DNA of 64,000 nucleotides from Glandiceps talaboti. Its lineage: Eukaryota > Hemichordata > Enteropneusta > Spengelidae. The DNA lies in contig NC_135554.1 in the NCBI RefSeq assembly GCF_964340395.1, positions 18,447,092 through 18,511,091 on the forward strand, given 5' to 3'. Position 1 is the stretch's first letter; each line of letters begins with the position of its first letter. A model generated the notes under the pieces. The model saw nothing but the letters and a program-made list of their open reading frames with translations, ran no database searches and had not been told where the DNA came from. Position numbers and translations under genes: made by a program. Positions 1 to 10,674 of the stretch are shown here, in pieces.

Positions 1-706
1 GAAGGTTCTAAGTTAGGCCATAACTTATAACGTGAAACTAATACGAATGTAAATCCGGAAATTACCGATGAGATGTCATGTTTGATGTGACCTCTCAACT
101 TGGACTAAATTGTCGTAGATAGCGTGGTATTGCGGATGTTTATTTCTACAATCGCAACAAGTTGATCGTTCGACTGATGTTGATTCAATCCTTCGTGAAA
201 ATGAAAAGTTCGATCGCCTGAAATAATTATTCAGCAATAGTTTAGCAATTTCAAACAGATTTATAGATGTTTGTAGATGATAGTTGGAACATGCATGTGA
301 AAGCCGTGGCCGCCGCGTCAACGTGTTCATCACTGTCGTGGTGCGATGTCACAGTCAAAATCAACGGAAACGTGCGAATATATACGACTCGACAGAAACA
401 ACTTGAAGGCTAAAAAGCATGAGAGCTGGTAAATACAATTTCTAGTTGAAACTATGTTTTGCAGAGACAGTTAAATGTTTTACAGTTTGAATTGCAATGT
501 TACTACATATAGTTCTTTACTCCAGTGAAAATGGTTACTTCATCCGATCTAATCTTTGGAATGGCCTTTAATGGGAAGTGGTATCCTGCTGTTTGCAAAA
601 CATCTTGTCAAGTTTTATGAATCAAATCTATCTGTACAATCAATTTAGTCGAACTAGTTAACAAAGGCGATTCCTACACTTCCCCGACCGGCCCTGTATT
701 TTTCAG
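1..706. other. Unassigned DNA before first exon
   Basis: No convincing gene is seen. A minus-strand ORF at 76-333 has no recognisable domain, no clear splice context and ordinary composition, so it is not called. The stretch could be the last intron of the plus-strand gene whose terminal exon follows at 707. Confidence 0.4.
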
Positions 707-828
707 TTAAACAAAAATCATCCGATCAAAGTGTTGCCGATGAGCCTACACCCAGTCACGAAATGTCTCCCATTTCAAAAAAGAAAGTGAAACCAGACAT
801 ACCAGTATTAGTAATCAATGTGACTTGA
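707..828 (+). CDS. Terminal coding exon, unknown gene
   Basis: A TTTTTCAG acceptor ends at 706. Skipping two bases, an open frame of 39 codons runs to TGA at 826-828, and AATAAA follows 37 bases later at 866-871. The peptide is hydrophilic and rich in Ser, Lys and Pro (begins KQKSSDQSVADEP, ends PDIPVLVINVT), like the end of a cytoplasmic or nuclear tail. The incoming intron phase would be 1. No earlier exon of this gene was found in the window, so it probably extends left. The family is not recognised. The acceptor, stop and polyadenylation signal together are the support. Confidence 0.45.
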
Positions 829-865
829 CGTGTAAATTCAGTGTTGTTGTGGTCTGTTGGTTTTC

Positions 866-871
866 AATAAA
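866..871 (+). terminator. AATAAA polyadenylation signal
   Basis: Perfect AATAAA 37 bases after the stop codon of the 707-828 exon, followed by a T/GT-rich stretch. Confidence 0.5.
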
Positions 872-1080
872 AGTATTTTTCTGAGTTCAAAAATGGTTTT
901 CTATTTTATTTATAATTCAGTATTATATTGGTACGTTGTTTGAAAGTGGAAATATACAGTATGAGTCTGAAACGATTTTCAATTTTAGGTCAGTTAAGTT
1001 AGATGGGGGGGGGGGGGTCTGGGACCTAACTTAAGCAATTAAGTTAGATATATTATATTGAACTTTTGATGTTGCCCCTA
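872..1080. other. Intergenic, G-run with inverted repeat
   Basis: Contains a run of about 13 G (1005-1017) flanked by an inverted repeat: TTAAGTTAG at 994-1002 and CTAACTTAA at 1026-1034, then a direct copy at 1039. This lies just left of the segmental duplication edge. No gene. Confidence 0.4.
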
Positions 1081-1262
1081 AGCTTGTGTGTTTCACTGTA
1101 GCGATTTTGTCATCTCGGTCGCGCAACACTGAAAAACATGCGCGGAATAAATGCGTACCGGTCGAAATAATTCCAGCGGACAGTAGTGCCGAGCTTGCCT
1201 CTCCAGAGGGCGCCGTGATCATTGCGTCATAGAACTACGTCCATCACGTCTTGGCGGTTTAA

Positions 1263-1335
1263 CAAATCCTCAATGGAAAGGACGTTTTTGTTATAAGCCC
1301 TACAGGTTCGGGAAGTCAATTGTCTACTTTAGACA
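1263..1335 (+). pseudogene. RecQ-like helicase P-loop relic, copy A
   Basis: The plus frame reads QILNGKDVFVISPTGSG, the motif I (Walker A) entrance of RecQ/DEAD-type helicases (family pattern xGKDVFVxxPTGxGKS). Copy A has lost one base in the P-loop, so GKS is read out of frame. No other helicase motif follows, and it sits in an intron of the lectin gene, opposite strand. It is a short relic of a dispersed helicase-like repeat, present before the duplication because unit B carries it too. Confidence 0.6.
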
Positions 1336-2190
1336 CGATGACATGTTGGAATCGAGTTGCAGATGGCAGCCAACAAGGTTAAATGTTTGAATGTAATCTA
1401 AGATCTACGAGTTAATTCAGTTATGTTCCTTCAAGGTATTTGACAGGGAGATAAACATCATAGTCATACATTTGTCTTGGATAGTAAAGGTGATACTAAT
1501 GAGAAATGTATGGTCACAAATTTATGGAAGAACATCCCATGTTTAATGAACTTTGGGTGTGATTTCAAACACATACGTACATATTATCATGGAATTTACA
1601 TGCCCTTAGTGTCTGATCTGTGAGTTACTTTTGTTATTAATGGTGCTTTTCCATGTTAGTAATGCCGCGGTAATCAGACAGCGTGGATAGTTTTGATTGG
1701 TCCAATAGACATCGTGTATGTACTAGCTAACAATTTTCCAATAGTATTTTTCTCTAGGTGTTTCGATTGATATGAGTAGCATGTCGAAATCCACCATAAA
1801 CATTAATCCTAGGATCCTAGTTGGAGTTGATGTGGTTGAGCTTACGACATTTGTTGCCGTAAAGTTGACGTCTACACTAGGTGAAGACATGGCTGATTTC
1901 TGAGTGGTATTGCTATTGGCAAAGTTATAGTCGATTCTTCAGTCCTGTATAGCCCAACTCCCCACTAGTTTGCACACATACACATTTCATGCAGTTGTCT
2001 GCCACACTCTTTATGTGTCAGGAATATGTGAGGACCCAAAGTCTGCCTTCCATCGACATATGGCCCCTCTCTTGTGTTGGCAGCTTTTTAAAAGTATTAT
2101 TTCACTATTTTTCGGCTACAATATATTTTAATAACAAATAACTTTGTGTGTCATTTATGATATATGATTCTTAAAATTGTTGTAACTCAC

Positions 2191-2527
2191 CATAGCTGCA
2201 CACACGACTGGTTATCATAATCATCTGGTTCTCCAGTGCTCCAATTTTGATAATCACCTTGCTCTATACGTTTTTCATTTACCCATTGGTAATTTGTAGG
2301 TTCAGAGACATCTGATCCATGCCCGAGGTGAAGTCCTATCCATATATCCCCAACATAAAAGTATTTGTATTTGACCCATGCAATCACAGCATTGTTTGTA
2401 CTGCTATCTGGGATAGTCAACAGCATTCCACCAAGGTTATAACACTCCCTGTTTGCACCTTGCCAATGAAGAGGTGTTTTGTGCATTACGTAATGCCAAC
2501 AATTGTAATCCAGGGTTCTATTAGAGA
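2191..2527 (-). CDS. C-type lectin domain exon, copy A
   Basis: 337 bp. Acceptor TTTGTGCAG precedes 2527; donor CTATG/GTGAGT lies at 2190-2189. Key residues: the first cysteine in DYNCWHYV, WQGANRECYNLGG (alpha-2 region), DIWIGLH (WIGL core), the sugar-site triplet EPD in STGEPDDYDN, and CVQLW where the intron falls. Copy B has EPN here. The exon stops before the WND motif, which must come from a later exon. Confidence 0.88.
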
Positions 2528-2641
2528 CTGCACAAACAAAATATATGATAATTATGATATGAGTATGAACAAACAAAATATATGATAATTATGATATGAG
2601 TATGAACAAACAAAATATATAATAATTATGATATGAGTATG

Positions 2642-2687
<46 letters not shown>

Positions 2688-3833
2688 CGTGTGTGTGTTT
2701 GGATCACTTGAATGGGTGAAGATCATGGTAAAGATAGATTTAAGAAGTTAAATTTTTAGAACTTGCATTTAATCCTAGATTTAAACTGCATCAATTCCAT
2801 AAGGTCAAAACCATTAATTTTTGTGCCTACACACATTGTTAGGCCTACTTGTACAACAAAGTGTGTGGGTTCCGATTACGCTCAATTTCAAAATAGGTTG
2901 GGTAGGTTTTGGGGTTTTTTCATGTGTTTGTGTCAGGTAGTTGTGTTTGCTGTTGTTTTCCACATGGTCTCTGTGTTATTGGGTGCTTCCCATCAGATGT
3001 AGTCATTACAGATTGGAAGAACAGTTTTACATTGTCATTTTAAAATGATGTCAGTTTCCGCATCCACTTTTTCTTGTGAGACTTCACAAAAAGATGTTTA
3101 GGGTCGGCAGTGAAAACCTAGATGGGGTCGGGTAACCAGAACCAAACAATTTGCTTGGCCTTATGATGCGTAATTCTTAAATATAGCTATTAATACATTA
3201 AATATATGAGAAACTCTATGCAATTTGAAGTTTGCATAGTTTACATATTGTCTAATTATGAAAAAAAACATTTAATTATGCAACTTAAGCAGTTTTCTTA
3301 CAAGTTACACCATCTTGCTTTAAATGATACATGCACTTCATTGCGATCAATTCATGTACCAAATTATCTGAAATATAAAGCTTGCTCTCTAAAGATGTTG
3401 TCTAATCATCAAAATGATTATTTATGCAAATTACACATCACAATTAAAAGTACATAAACACCAACATCAAACATGTGTGTTATGATTGATAGATGTACCA
3501 ATTTAAATGAAATTTGAAGTTTGAATTCTTAAAGTATAGCCTAATTACCTATAATATTTAATTGTGCGAATTATTCATTGAACCTGTAAGCTCCATCAAC
3601 AAACTGTAAGGACATATGCACTTTGTTATGTTTAACATATGTACTAAGTTATATTAAATTTGAGGTATGCATTCTTAAGATAAATTCTAATTACTAAAAA
3701 ACCCTTAAATATGCAAATATCGAATAATTATTTATTGGACGTTTACCAAAATCTTATTAGTGCTTGCCATTTCAATATGAAATGTAGCAAGGTTAATCCA
3801 AATCGATGCGGCAATTTTTGAGATATCGTGTTC

Positions 3834-3878
<45 letters not shown>

Positions 3879-5410
3879 TGCAACTATTTACCAATTTCAG
3901 ACAGTCAGCGTACAATAAAATCTGACTTTGAAGTGTAGCATTTCTTAAGCTTCCCAAATCTCAGAACCGTTGCCATATGTCTGCCATTGTATAGATAAGA
4001 TAGAAATTATCAAGGAGGCCTACTGTCATGACTATAATTTCCACTTTAGCGAAAAGCATTTCCGACAATGTGTCTATTTCGAATGTAGTGACTGGTGTCG
4101 ACTATTATGACTAGACACGCTATGTATTGTTGTGATAATATAGATAGCCTGCATATCGCCGTTGTAACGCCAATTTAATATGTATGCGATACTGTAATTA
4201 GAACAAAGGACTCGCATAAGTTTATATATTGCAGTTTATGTATTTTTGAAGACACTGGAGAGATGTTAGCCTGGGACAGGGGGGGGGGGTTTGCCTCATC
4301 CGATCTCAGCGTTATATATGTACAGAAATAACGTCACAGTGTTATGCTCAATATCCTGTCTAAACTGTGTTTCTATACATTTACATTTGACATGCAGGAG
4401 AATCCAAACCCGTGGTAAAGGCTTTTGGTGGTGCGAGTGTTTTTCCCCGAACATCTAGAAGATAGAAGAGTAAACCCAACGTGAACAGGTGAGTTTCCCG
4501 GTAAACGTTATGTTTTGCTGTTTGCTAGCAGACGAAAGAGAGGGGCAGGCTCTGACTCCGAAGAAATATCGAACTGGTTGAGCGAACTGATACATGATGA
4601 ATCCCTTGAAACTGGAACAGCAATTCTTCAGAATCAAAGGACTTGTATATCGACTCATATGGAAGTTAAAAGGAGCTGCAAGTCATCAGATGAAGAAGTA
4701 TTGCGAAATTCTATCTCTATGGACAAAGTACATTTAATTTAGTGAATGTATTACGCTGCAATACTCAGGTGTAACAATGATCAGCTCAAGACACAGTGTC
4801 ATCAAGGAAACCAAGGAAAATATCGGAAACTTGAACTTTGACAAGATAAACTGTTGTCAAGAGATGTAAGCTTGTTGAAGACGTATAACCATGAGAACGA
4901 AGAACTTACTGAACATGTTCGGAGCATTAACTTGACATTTTGAACATTTAGTTACTTCGAACTGTTATATTTACTTTCCGTTTTTTTTTTGTCAGAACAG
5001 ATGCTTGCTTGATAATTAATTGTTTTTCTGTAGTTATTAAAATGTCATCTACCTAATGTCAGTTCCAAAGTGTGTAGAGTTTAAAATTAGGTTGACTTCA
5101 TTAGTATGCTGTATATATATTTTCTATATATCATCCACCTAAATCTACGGAATAATATATGTAAATAGTCGTAAGTCTTGTGTTTTCTGGTTAGCTTTGA
5201 TATGCCCATCTAAAATGCCGATTTTCGCTTGTGGTTGATTGTAGCGGGGCGGAGACACGGTCGGCTCTGTCTTTGCTCGGGAACCACATTTGAAAACTCG
5301 CGCTCCGGGTTACAAGTTGTCCACGAGTCCCTTTTCGAATCCCACAGCTATTTCCGTATTCATTAGTTCTAAATGTTTCCTTTCTCTAAACGTAGATCTC
5401 ACACATACTA

Positions 5411-5475
<65 letters not shown>

Positions 5476-8287
5476 GTCTCTGTCTCTGTCTCTCTGGGTG
5501 TGGTATGTCTGCCATTGTATAGCTATGATATAGATTATCAAGGAGGCTTACCGTCAACCGGGCGATCTGTAAATTTTGCAGCAGATGTCGATGTAACATC
5601 ATCTGTTGTCGGTACAATTTCAATGACTCTGTTCATAATGGTAGAAGTCACTGTTGAAGTAGCGGGTTCTTGTGGTAGTTCCGTGGTAGATGCTGTAGTC
5701 ACTGTAGTCGCTTTGAGCGACTCAGATCTTGTGGGAGCTGTAGCCTTAGAAGATACCGCAAATATGGTCCGCGCTGTAGATGGAGATGTGATGTGCTGTT
5801 TTTTGTAACCATCATTTTGTTTCCCTTTCACAGTTGCAATGCTTTTACCAAAATCTGGTGTAGCTGTATCATCGATTATTTCCCCGTCACTTCTGGTGGC
5901 AAGATCATTTTGCACAGGTTGAGACACACCTAAATCTCCTACCGAAAAACATGTTTCAACAAATTACTAATACAACTAGTATAAAAATATTGCTATGTTG
6001 TTTACAATGTTTTTTTGTGATTTATGACACCTTGGCACACTTTGCCAGTAGATCACTGGGTGCCATATAGTCGAAATTCACATTTACAAGAATTTTGGTA
6101 CACTTAACTATATAGTGAATGTGTTGCGTCGAATGATCGTTAGTGTGGGGGTTATGTATACCTGACATGTGCCAAGCTGTACAGCATCATGTGTTTTTTC
6201 TAAGAGTTCACAGGTTGGCATCGATCACACTCGTGCTGTTTGTACGAGTGATCACAACCAATCGTTTATTCAGTACTGTGGCCAACGGCCAAAAAGTACA
6301 AGCCTTATATATACAAAAATGAACGGATCACTAGAAAAACGAGTGATACACAACATTGTAGAAATCTTAGAATTAAACTTGTTCACCATGGTTACATTTA
6401 CGTTGTTTCTCAACATCAGAATTCGAAAGAATCGTGTTATGATATGATTTAAATTCAGTCTATCATATTTCCATTTAGGAAATGTACTTTGTAATTTTTG
6501 ATTAATATTTATTCTTCCGAATTCCTGATATTGTTTGCATATATTACCAGAAACAAGTGTTGCAAAATAAACAGACATAAGTGTGTTTTGACATTTTACG
6601 ATGAGAGAATTTCAACATTTTAAGACATTTTCAATTAAGAGTATTTTGACAAGTTTAGCATAAGTACATTTTGAATTTTTACAGTCAAACTGCGTGTTTT
6701 TCTTTTAATTTTCACATTTTCTATTATAAGACGATTTATACAAACAAAAAAAAACATTATCGATTTTTCCTATCTTTAGCATTCACCTTAAACCCGTGTG
6801 ACTTTGAATTCTCGTCACAAAAACAAAAAACAAAACAAAAAACCACAAACAAACAAACAAACAAACAAACAAACAAACAAACAAAAAATTACAAGAGCGA
6901 TAAAACATTGTATGAAGGATTACATTTCATTCTCCTATTTTCCTACACAATTTTGACGGAATGTGTTTTGATTGAATTTTGCATTTTGAATTTGTTTGCT
7001 TTGGGAACAAAACAAATTTTAAAGGGGGAGGGGTGTTACCAGCAGATGTAAATCTAGTCAAAACAAGGCCTAGGATACGTATGTGAGGTCAAATCGATTA
7101 ATGAGACAGCGCAATAAGTGTGGGGCCTTGTTTTTCTATGTTATTAAGAGGTCACGAGTGTCACAATAAGTTACAGATTACGACTCTAATGATTTCAGCT
7201 GCTGTATAGATAGAGATGTTTCAGACCATAGTTTTCAACTGTTTGTTTCTGAATATAATTAACTGTATTTTATAAACATTTTCTAATTAAGCAAAGGTGA
7301 GTGTTTACTTTCAAGGGATTATTTATCAACCATAATATTATGGAATAAAGATTTAGATGTGAATAAAATGTTAAGAAGTATGTATACACTGTAGCCAGCT
7401 TTGATTTAGTCAGAGGAGAGATAGACAAGAATTACACCGGGAAACCCTTAATAGACTCAGGTCTGGTTTAGACATGGTTCGTGCATAGAGATTCACGGAG
7501 ACAAATTCTTCTATTAAAAAAGTGGCTTTCGGCCGTAAGTAAATTGACAGCTAAATTGAATTTCCCGTGACTGGAATGTGTATACATCACTTTAACCAAA
7601 AGTAATTATTGAGTTTTGGCGAGTTTCTCCCAAGATTGTATGTCCTACACAATATCCTATCCCTTGTGAAGTCTTCCGAAACTTTGAAGTTTCCCTCAAA
7701 TGACATCTGGAGTAAAATAAACCTCACTTTCTTTCCTTCAATTTTACCACTGGTGATATAAAATGTTGGAGAAATAATTATATCAAACCAAATCCAGGCC
7801 ATTTATTTTTCCATGAATTAAATGTTAATATGATAATAGCTGTCCATTTGCCATTATTTTAAATGATTCAGATCAGATGTTTAAAAATATTTTATTGTAT
7901 GTAAGGACATGATTTGTAAACAACTGAGTAAACAAAAGTCCTCGTGATCTAGTCTGCGCACACATCTGTCGCCTCTCCATATATTGAAAGGCCACCGTAC
8001 TTCAATACTTTTTGTGATTGCCTGTACTTGATTACAGTGGAATATTTTTGTTAAGCGAAATGATTACACATCACGTCATCGGTGCACATTTCAACAAGAA
8101 TGTTAACTGCATAACCTTAGAATATTTAATTGCAAAAGAAGAATATCAATTCCTACGTACCTTTTCCGAATTCCAAATATGACAGTGCTATACCCATTCC
8201 GATGGAGAACAAGAACAGTGACACAAATATCATGAGAGCCAATCGGCCACGACGACGAAGGTAGTTCTTGACCTCTAGTTCTGTCAT
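2191..8287 (-). CDS. Type II membrane C-type lectin, copy A (3' end not seen)
   Basis: Three exons with GT-AG borders and matching phases: 8161-8287 (start, tail and membrane anchor, ends phase 1), 5552-5938 (stalk, phase 1 to 1) and 2191-2527 (most of the C-type lectin domain, ends phase 2). The predicted part is about 283 residues: cytoplasmic tail, one transmembrane helix, about 129-residue Ser/Thr-rich stalk, lectin domain with WIGL and an EPD sugar-site motif. The last lectin exon (WND region and last cysteine), seen in copy B, is absent from bases 1-2190; copy A is either truncated by the duplication edge or continues beyond the window. The likely role is calcium-dependent glycan binding at the cell surface, inferred from the family. 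Confidence 0.8.
2640..2700. repeat. (TG)n microsatellite
   Basis: About 20 TG units, interrupted once, just upstream (gene sense) of the copy A lectin-domain exon. It is preceded by a short tandem repeat of about 41 bp containing ACAAACAAAATATATGATAA (2531-2635). Confidence 0.9.
2858..3151 (+). mobile_element. MITE family 1, copy 1
   Basis: A short non-autonomous DNA element seen five times in the window. The left end reads GTGTGGGTTCCGATTACGCT; the right end is its approximate inverse, ending GTAACCAGAACCAAACAAT. The interior is T-rich and non-coding. Copies 1 and 2 lie at the same place in the two duplication units, so this insertion predates the duplication. Confidence 0.75.
3830..3880. 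repeat. (ACAG)n microsatellite with conserved flank
   Basis: About eleven ACAG units. The left flank (GATATCGTGTTCACAGACAG) and right flank (ATGCAACTATTTACCAATTT) recur at 17260 and again at 17850 in unit B, so the microsatellite is the tail of a repeated module. Confidence 0.85.
4385..5490. other. 1.1-kb block private to unit A
   Basis: Both units align up to about 4385/17826, then unit A carries about 1.1 kb with no counterpart in unit B before similarity returns at the stalk exon. It holds the 4532-4742 ORF, poly-T (4981) and a long (TCTG)n array. It is either a later insertion in A or a deletion in B. No terminal inverted repeats were recognised. Confidence 0.6.
4532..4742 (+). CDS. Possible terminal exon, unknown gene
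   Basis: After the acceptor-like TTTGCTAGCAG (ending 4531) an open frame runs 70 codons to TAG at 4740-4742. The peptide is hydrophilic: RRKRGAGSDSEEISNW near the start, STHMEVKRSCKSSDEE in the middle, ending MDKVHLI. A basic RRKR stretch followed by acidic and Ser residues looks like a regulatory tail. A donor-like CAG/GTGAGT lies only 43 bases upstream, too close for a normal intron. No polyadenylation signal is obvious and no domain is recognised. The ORF is absent from unit B. It may be a real exon of a nested plus-strand gene or a chance ORF. Confidence 0.3.
5410..5496. repeat. (TCTG)n/(TCTC)n microsatellite
   Basis: About 16 TCTG units then TCTCTG units, close to the donor of the copy A stalk exon (5552). 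Confidence 0.9.
5552..5938 (-). CDS. Mucin-like stalk exon, copy A
   Basis: 387 bp, phase 1 in and out. Acceptor TTTTTCGGTAG before 5938, donor GACG/GTAAGCC at 5551-5550. The start is shared with copy B (DLGVSQPVQNDLATRSDG); the rest is Thr/Ser/Ala rich (ATTVTTASTTELPQ, PTTDDVTSTSAAKF), the composition of an O-glycosylated spacer. It is 51 codons shorter than in copy B, through an in-frame internal difference. Confidence 0.82.
6825..6886. repeat. (ACAA)n microsatellite
   Basis: About ten ACAA units in intron 1 of copy A, matched at 19440-19520 in unit B where the array is longer. Confidence 0.9.
8161..8287 (-). CDS. Start, cytoplasmic tail and membrane anchor exon, copy A
   Basis: 127 bp from ATG at 8287-8285 to donor AAAAG/GTACGT. 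The peptide begins MTELEVKNYLRRRGR, then a hydrophobic helix (LALMIFVSLFLFSIGMGIAL) and SYLEFGK. Positive residues on the N-terminal side and no cleavage signature point to a type II signal anchor. Copy B has the same length, phase and design, with about half of its residues changed. Confidence 0.85.
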
Positions 8288-8391
8288 AATCTCAAGTTAA
8301 ATTAATCTATAATGTCCACAATACACCAACGAAGTGAAAACTTCCACTGACTTATTTCTGTGAGTACGCTAACTAATCACAGTCTTCGTAT

Positions 8392-8450
8392 GTGTTTGTG
8401 TGACGTCATTTGACGACATGGCTACCTTTAAAACATGCCCTAAGGTTGAC
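8392..8450 (-). promoter_or_regulatory. Conserved promoter block, lectin copy A
   Basis: About 105-165 bp upstream of the start codon, the stretch GTGTGACG...GACATG...AAAAC...CCTAAGGTTGA is also present, in the same order and at a similar distance, upstream of copy B (20238-20280), although the surrounding DNA is not alike. In gene orientation it contains a TATA-like TTTTAAAG. Copy A has a full CRE palindrome TGACGTCA at 8401-8408; copy B keeps only TGACGACA. Conservation in otherwise diverged DNA suggests a core promoter. Confidence 0.55.
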
Positions 8451-8723
8451 AATGTGACTTCGCTTCAATTATATTCATAATATTAGAGCTCAATTACATT
8501 CATAACATAAGCTCAACTTATCAATTTGCAATAATAATGGTAATATTTGATCATTTACTCTCATATCAAGGGTTTTCGACTTTTAAAAAAACTTTTAAAT
8601 AGTGACAATCCCCCCCCCCCAAATGGCACAATAGTATGGACAGCTATCGTCGGATTTGTTACCTATGGGAGATATGATATGGACAAAGATAGTTAGAATC
8701 CGATGCAACAGTCACACAGTTCT

Positions 8724-8729
8724 TTTATT
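8724..8729 (-). terminator. AATAAA polyadenylation signal (minus)
   Basis: TTTATT on the plus strand, 37 bases beyond the stop codon of the 8767-8887 exon. Confidence 0.45.
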
Positions 8730-8766
8730 TTACAAATTGTAATTGATACGGTAGAAAGAAACCAGA

Positions 8767-8887
8767 TTACATCATGTTCTCTGCTAGGGCTTCCCGAACA
8801 CATCCACCCGAAGACATGGCCTTGTGAACGTACCGACGGATGAAGCTATCAATGTTTAACGTTTTGGAATGAGTGTATCCGCGAGGC
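8767..8887 (-). CDS. Possible terminal exon, unknown gene
   Basis: In minus orientation, acceptor-like AATGTAG precedes an open frame of 39 codons ending TAA at 8769-8767, with AATAAA 37 bases later. The peptide reads RGYTHSKTLNIDSFIRRYVH then KAMSSGGCVREALAENMM, with balanced charged and hydrophobic residues like a helical C-terminus. It lies just upstream of lectin copy A on the same strand, so it may be the 3' end of another gene lying to the right. No upstream exon was identified and no domain is recognised. Confidence 0.35.
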
Positions 8888-10427
8888 CTACATTATGCGA
8901 GTCTCACGTGTGGGTTAGGGATCTCAGTCGTCGGGAACGTTGAAATGAGGTGACTATCTCATGATTCAGGAGATGGTTCACGAAAACCAGAAAGCAAATG
9001 AAACATGGCTCAAAGCCATTGGAGAACAACTGTCACGTGATATTTTTATCCATTAACGAGGGTAAAAAGAAGTGAGTCGTGGCCAAAATCCACAACAATA
9101 TGCTCTACAAGTGAAACTTTCAAGGATTCAAAATATGATTTATTTTTAACAAATTAGATTTAATTTATAAATCTAAACATGGTCCATTTTCAATGTCTAC
9201 CCCCCCCCCCCTCCCACCATTAGTACACACTCCTATCATGTGAAATGAAATATTTAGAAACACATGTTCACTTAAAGAAACCAGATATAAACTAAAAGTT
9301 CAACTAACGATTAGTTTTACAAGAATGACATGATCTATCATTTAATTGTTTAATCATAATACTCAGTGGTTAACATACAAATGCTTCATGAAGAATATGT
9401 ATTGAAGGATTCATGTATTGGAGTCAGTGTTCTTTTAGATAATGAGGTACATATCATTTGTTATTTTTGCTCATAATGCTAATAGGCAAATTAGTACACA
9501 AAGATTTCATTCAAAATATTAAACTTTGCCATTGATCATGTTATTCAACCGAGTGCTTGATATATCGTGGCACACTTTTGTAAAATAATACACTCAACTT
9601 TTGTAAAATAATATGCAAATTAAGATCTTTAATGTGCACAGATTTTGTTCCAAAATATGTCCGTTATTTTTTTTGTACTTTTGTATACATTGTAGTGCCT
9701 AACGAGTGAAAGAGGGGGTCATGTTAGTGTACAACTTTGCTTTGCAGTGCTTGTGCTTGGTTGAATCAAAGAGGGCGTCCTTTGCATGATGAACTAAGTG
9801 TATTGCGACCATTTCCTATTTATGATTGTCAATTATTATAATCCGAGGCATTTCTCCAATCGTACGTGATTTTAAGTGATGTCTTGGCGATTAGTGTGAC
9901 AGGGATGTACCACGTCAACAATTACTTTATGAAAGCAATGTAACATTTGACCAACACGAAATAAAGTTGATAGTTTAGAAAAACAAATATTATTTATGAA
10001 ATGTCTAGCACAAATAAAATATAATTAGACTGTGACCCGTCCTAATTTAAGATTAGGGACGAAAATAGTCATGTAACAATTTGCTGCAGGGCTCATCAAA
10101 AACTGAAGTTTGGTAACATACCGGTGTTAATAATGGAATGTTGGCATTTTAATCATGACAAGTGTGACATATTCTACTATACGGTGATGAAGATTTGGCA
10201 AAGGCGAAGATTAATGGCTCAACCTTTGCCATGGACCAATCTCACAATTTCTGTGAGATAAAAATTGTGAGATAACATCAACATGGCAATAACTACATGA
10301 TGTCCGAGAGACTCTGTTTCATCAACTGGACTATAGAGGGGTTTCCATATTTCTTCAATACACCATAATCGATTAAAACCCGTGGATACTTTTAACTTAC
10401 CTCAGTCGGACAAGGCTGTATTCAACT

Positions 10428-10455
10428 ATAGACCCTCCACCACTCGAGGGTCTAT
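10428..10455. repeat. Perfect 10-bp stem hairpin
   Basis: ATAGACCCTC at 10428-10437 and GAGGGTCTAT at 10446-10455 with an 8-base loop; the flanking ATTCAAC is also repeated on each side (10420, 10457). Confidence 0.6.
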
Positions 10456-10620
10456 GATTCAACTGTTCACTTTACACAAAATCTATATCTGAGAAGTATA
10501 CTGATAAACTAGTTAAAGTAATTGGTGATATCATTTTGATGACTGACTGTAGATCATCATAGGTTAAATCATGATGGACTGGCGTGTGAGTTGTACTTAA
10601 TTGTAGTTACAGACTCAACT

Positions 10621-10674
10621 CCCCCCCCACCACCACCACCACCACCACCACCACCACCACCACCACCACCCCCC
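10621..10674. repeat. (CCA)n microsatellite
   Basis: C-run followed by about 14 CCA/CAC triplets and another C-run. A polyproline reading is just the array. Confidence 0.9.

Larger units (their letters stand above)
1081..7273. repeat. Segmental duplication unit A
   Basis: From about 1081 to 7273 the sequence aligns collinearly with about 14398-19922 (unit B), intron and exon alike, with an offset of about 13.3 kb at the left end falling to about 12.65 kb at the right because of indels. Shared blocks include the lectin exons, an interspersed MITE, the (ACAG)n and (ACAA)n microsatellites and long AT-rich intron stretches. Unit A has a private block of about 1.1 kb at 4385-5490. Left of 1081 and right of 7273 the similarity stops, except for the first lectin exon and a short promoter block. 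Confidence 0.9.

Noticed and set aside
1850-1935. Thr/Ser-rich minus-strand frame in intron 3 of lectin copy A (also 15240-15320 in B)
   Set aside because: Reading is interrupted by stops near the usable acceptor, the phase would create a stop with exon 3, and the possible donor is lost in unit B.
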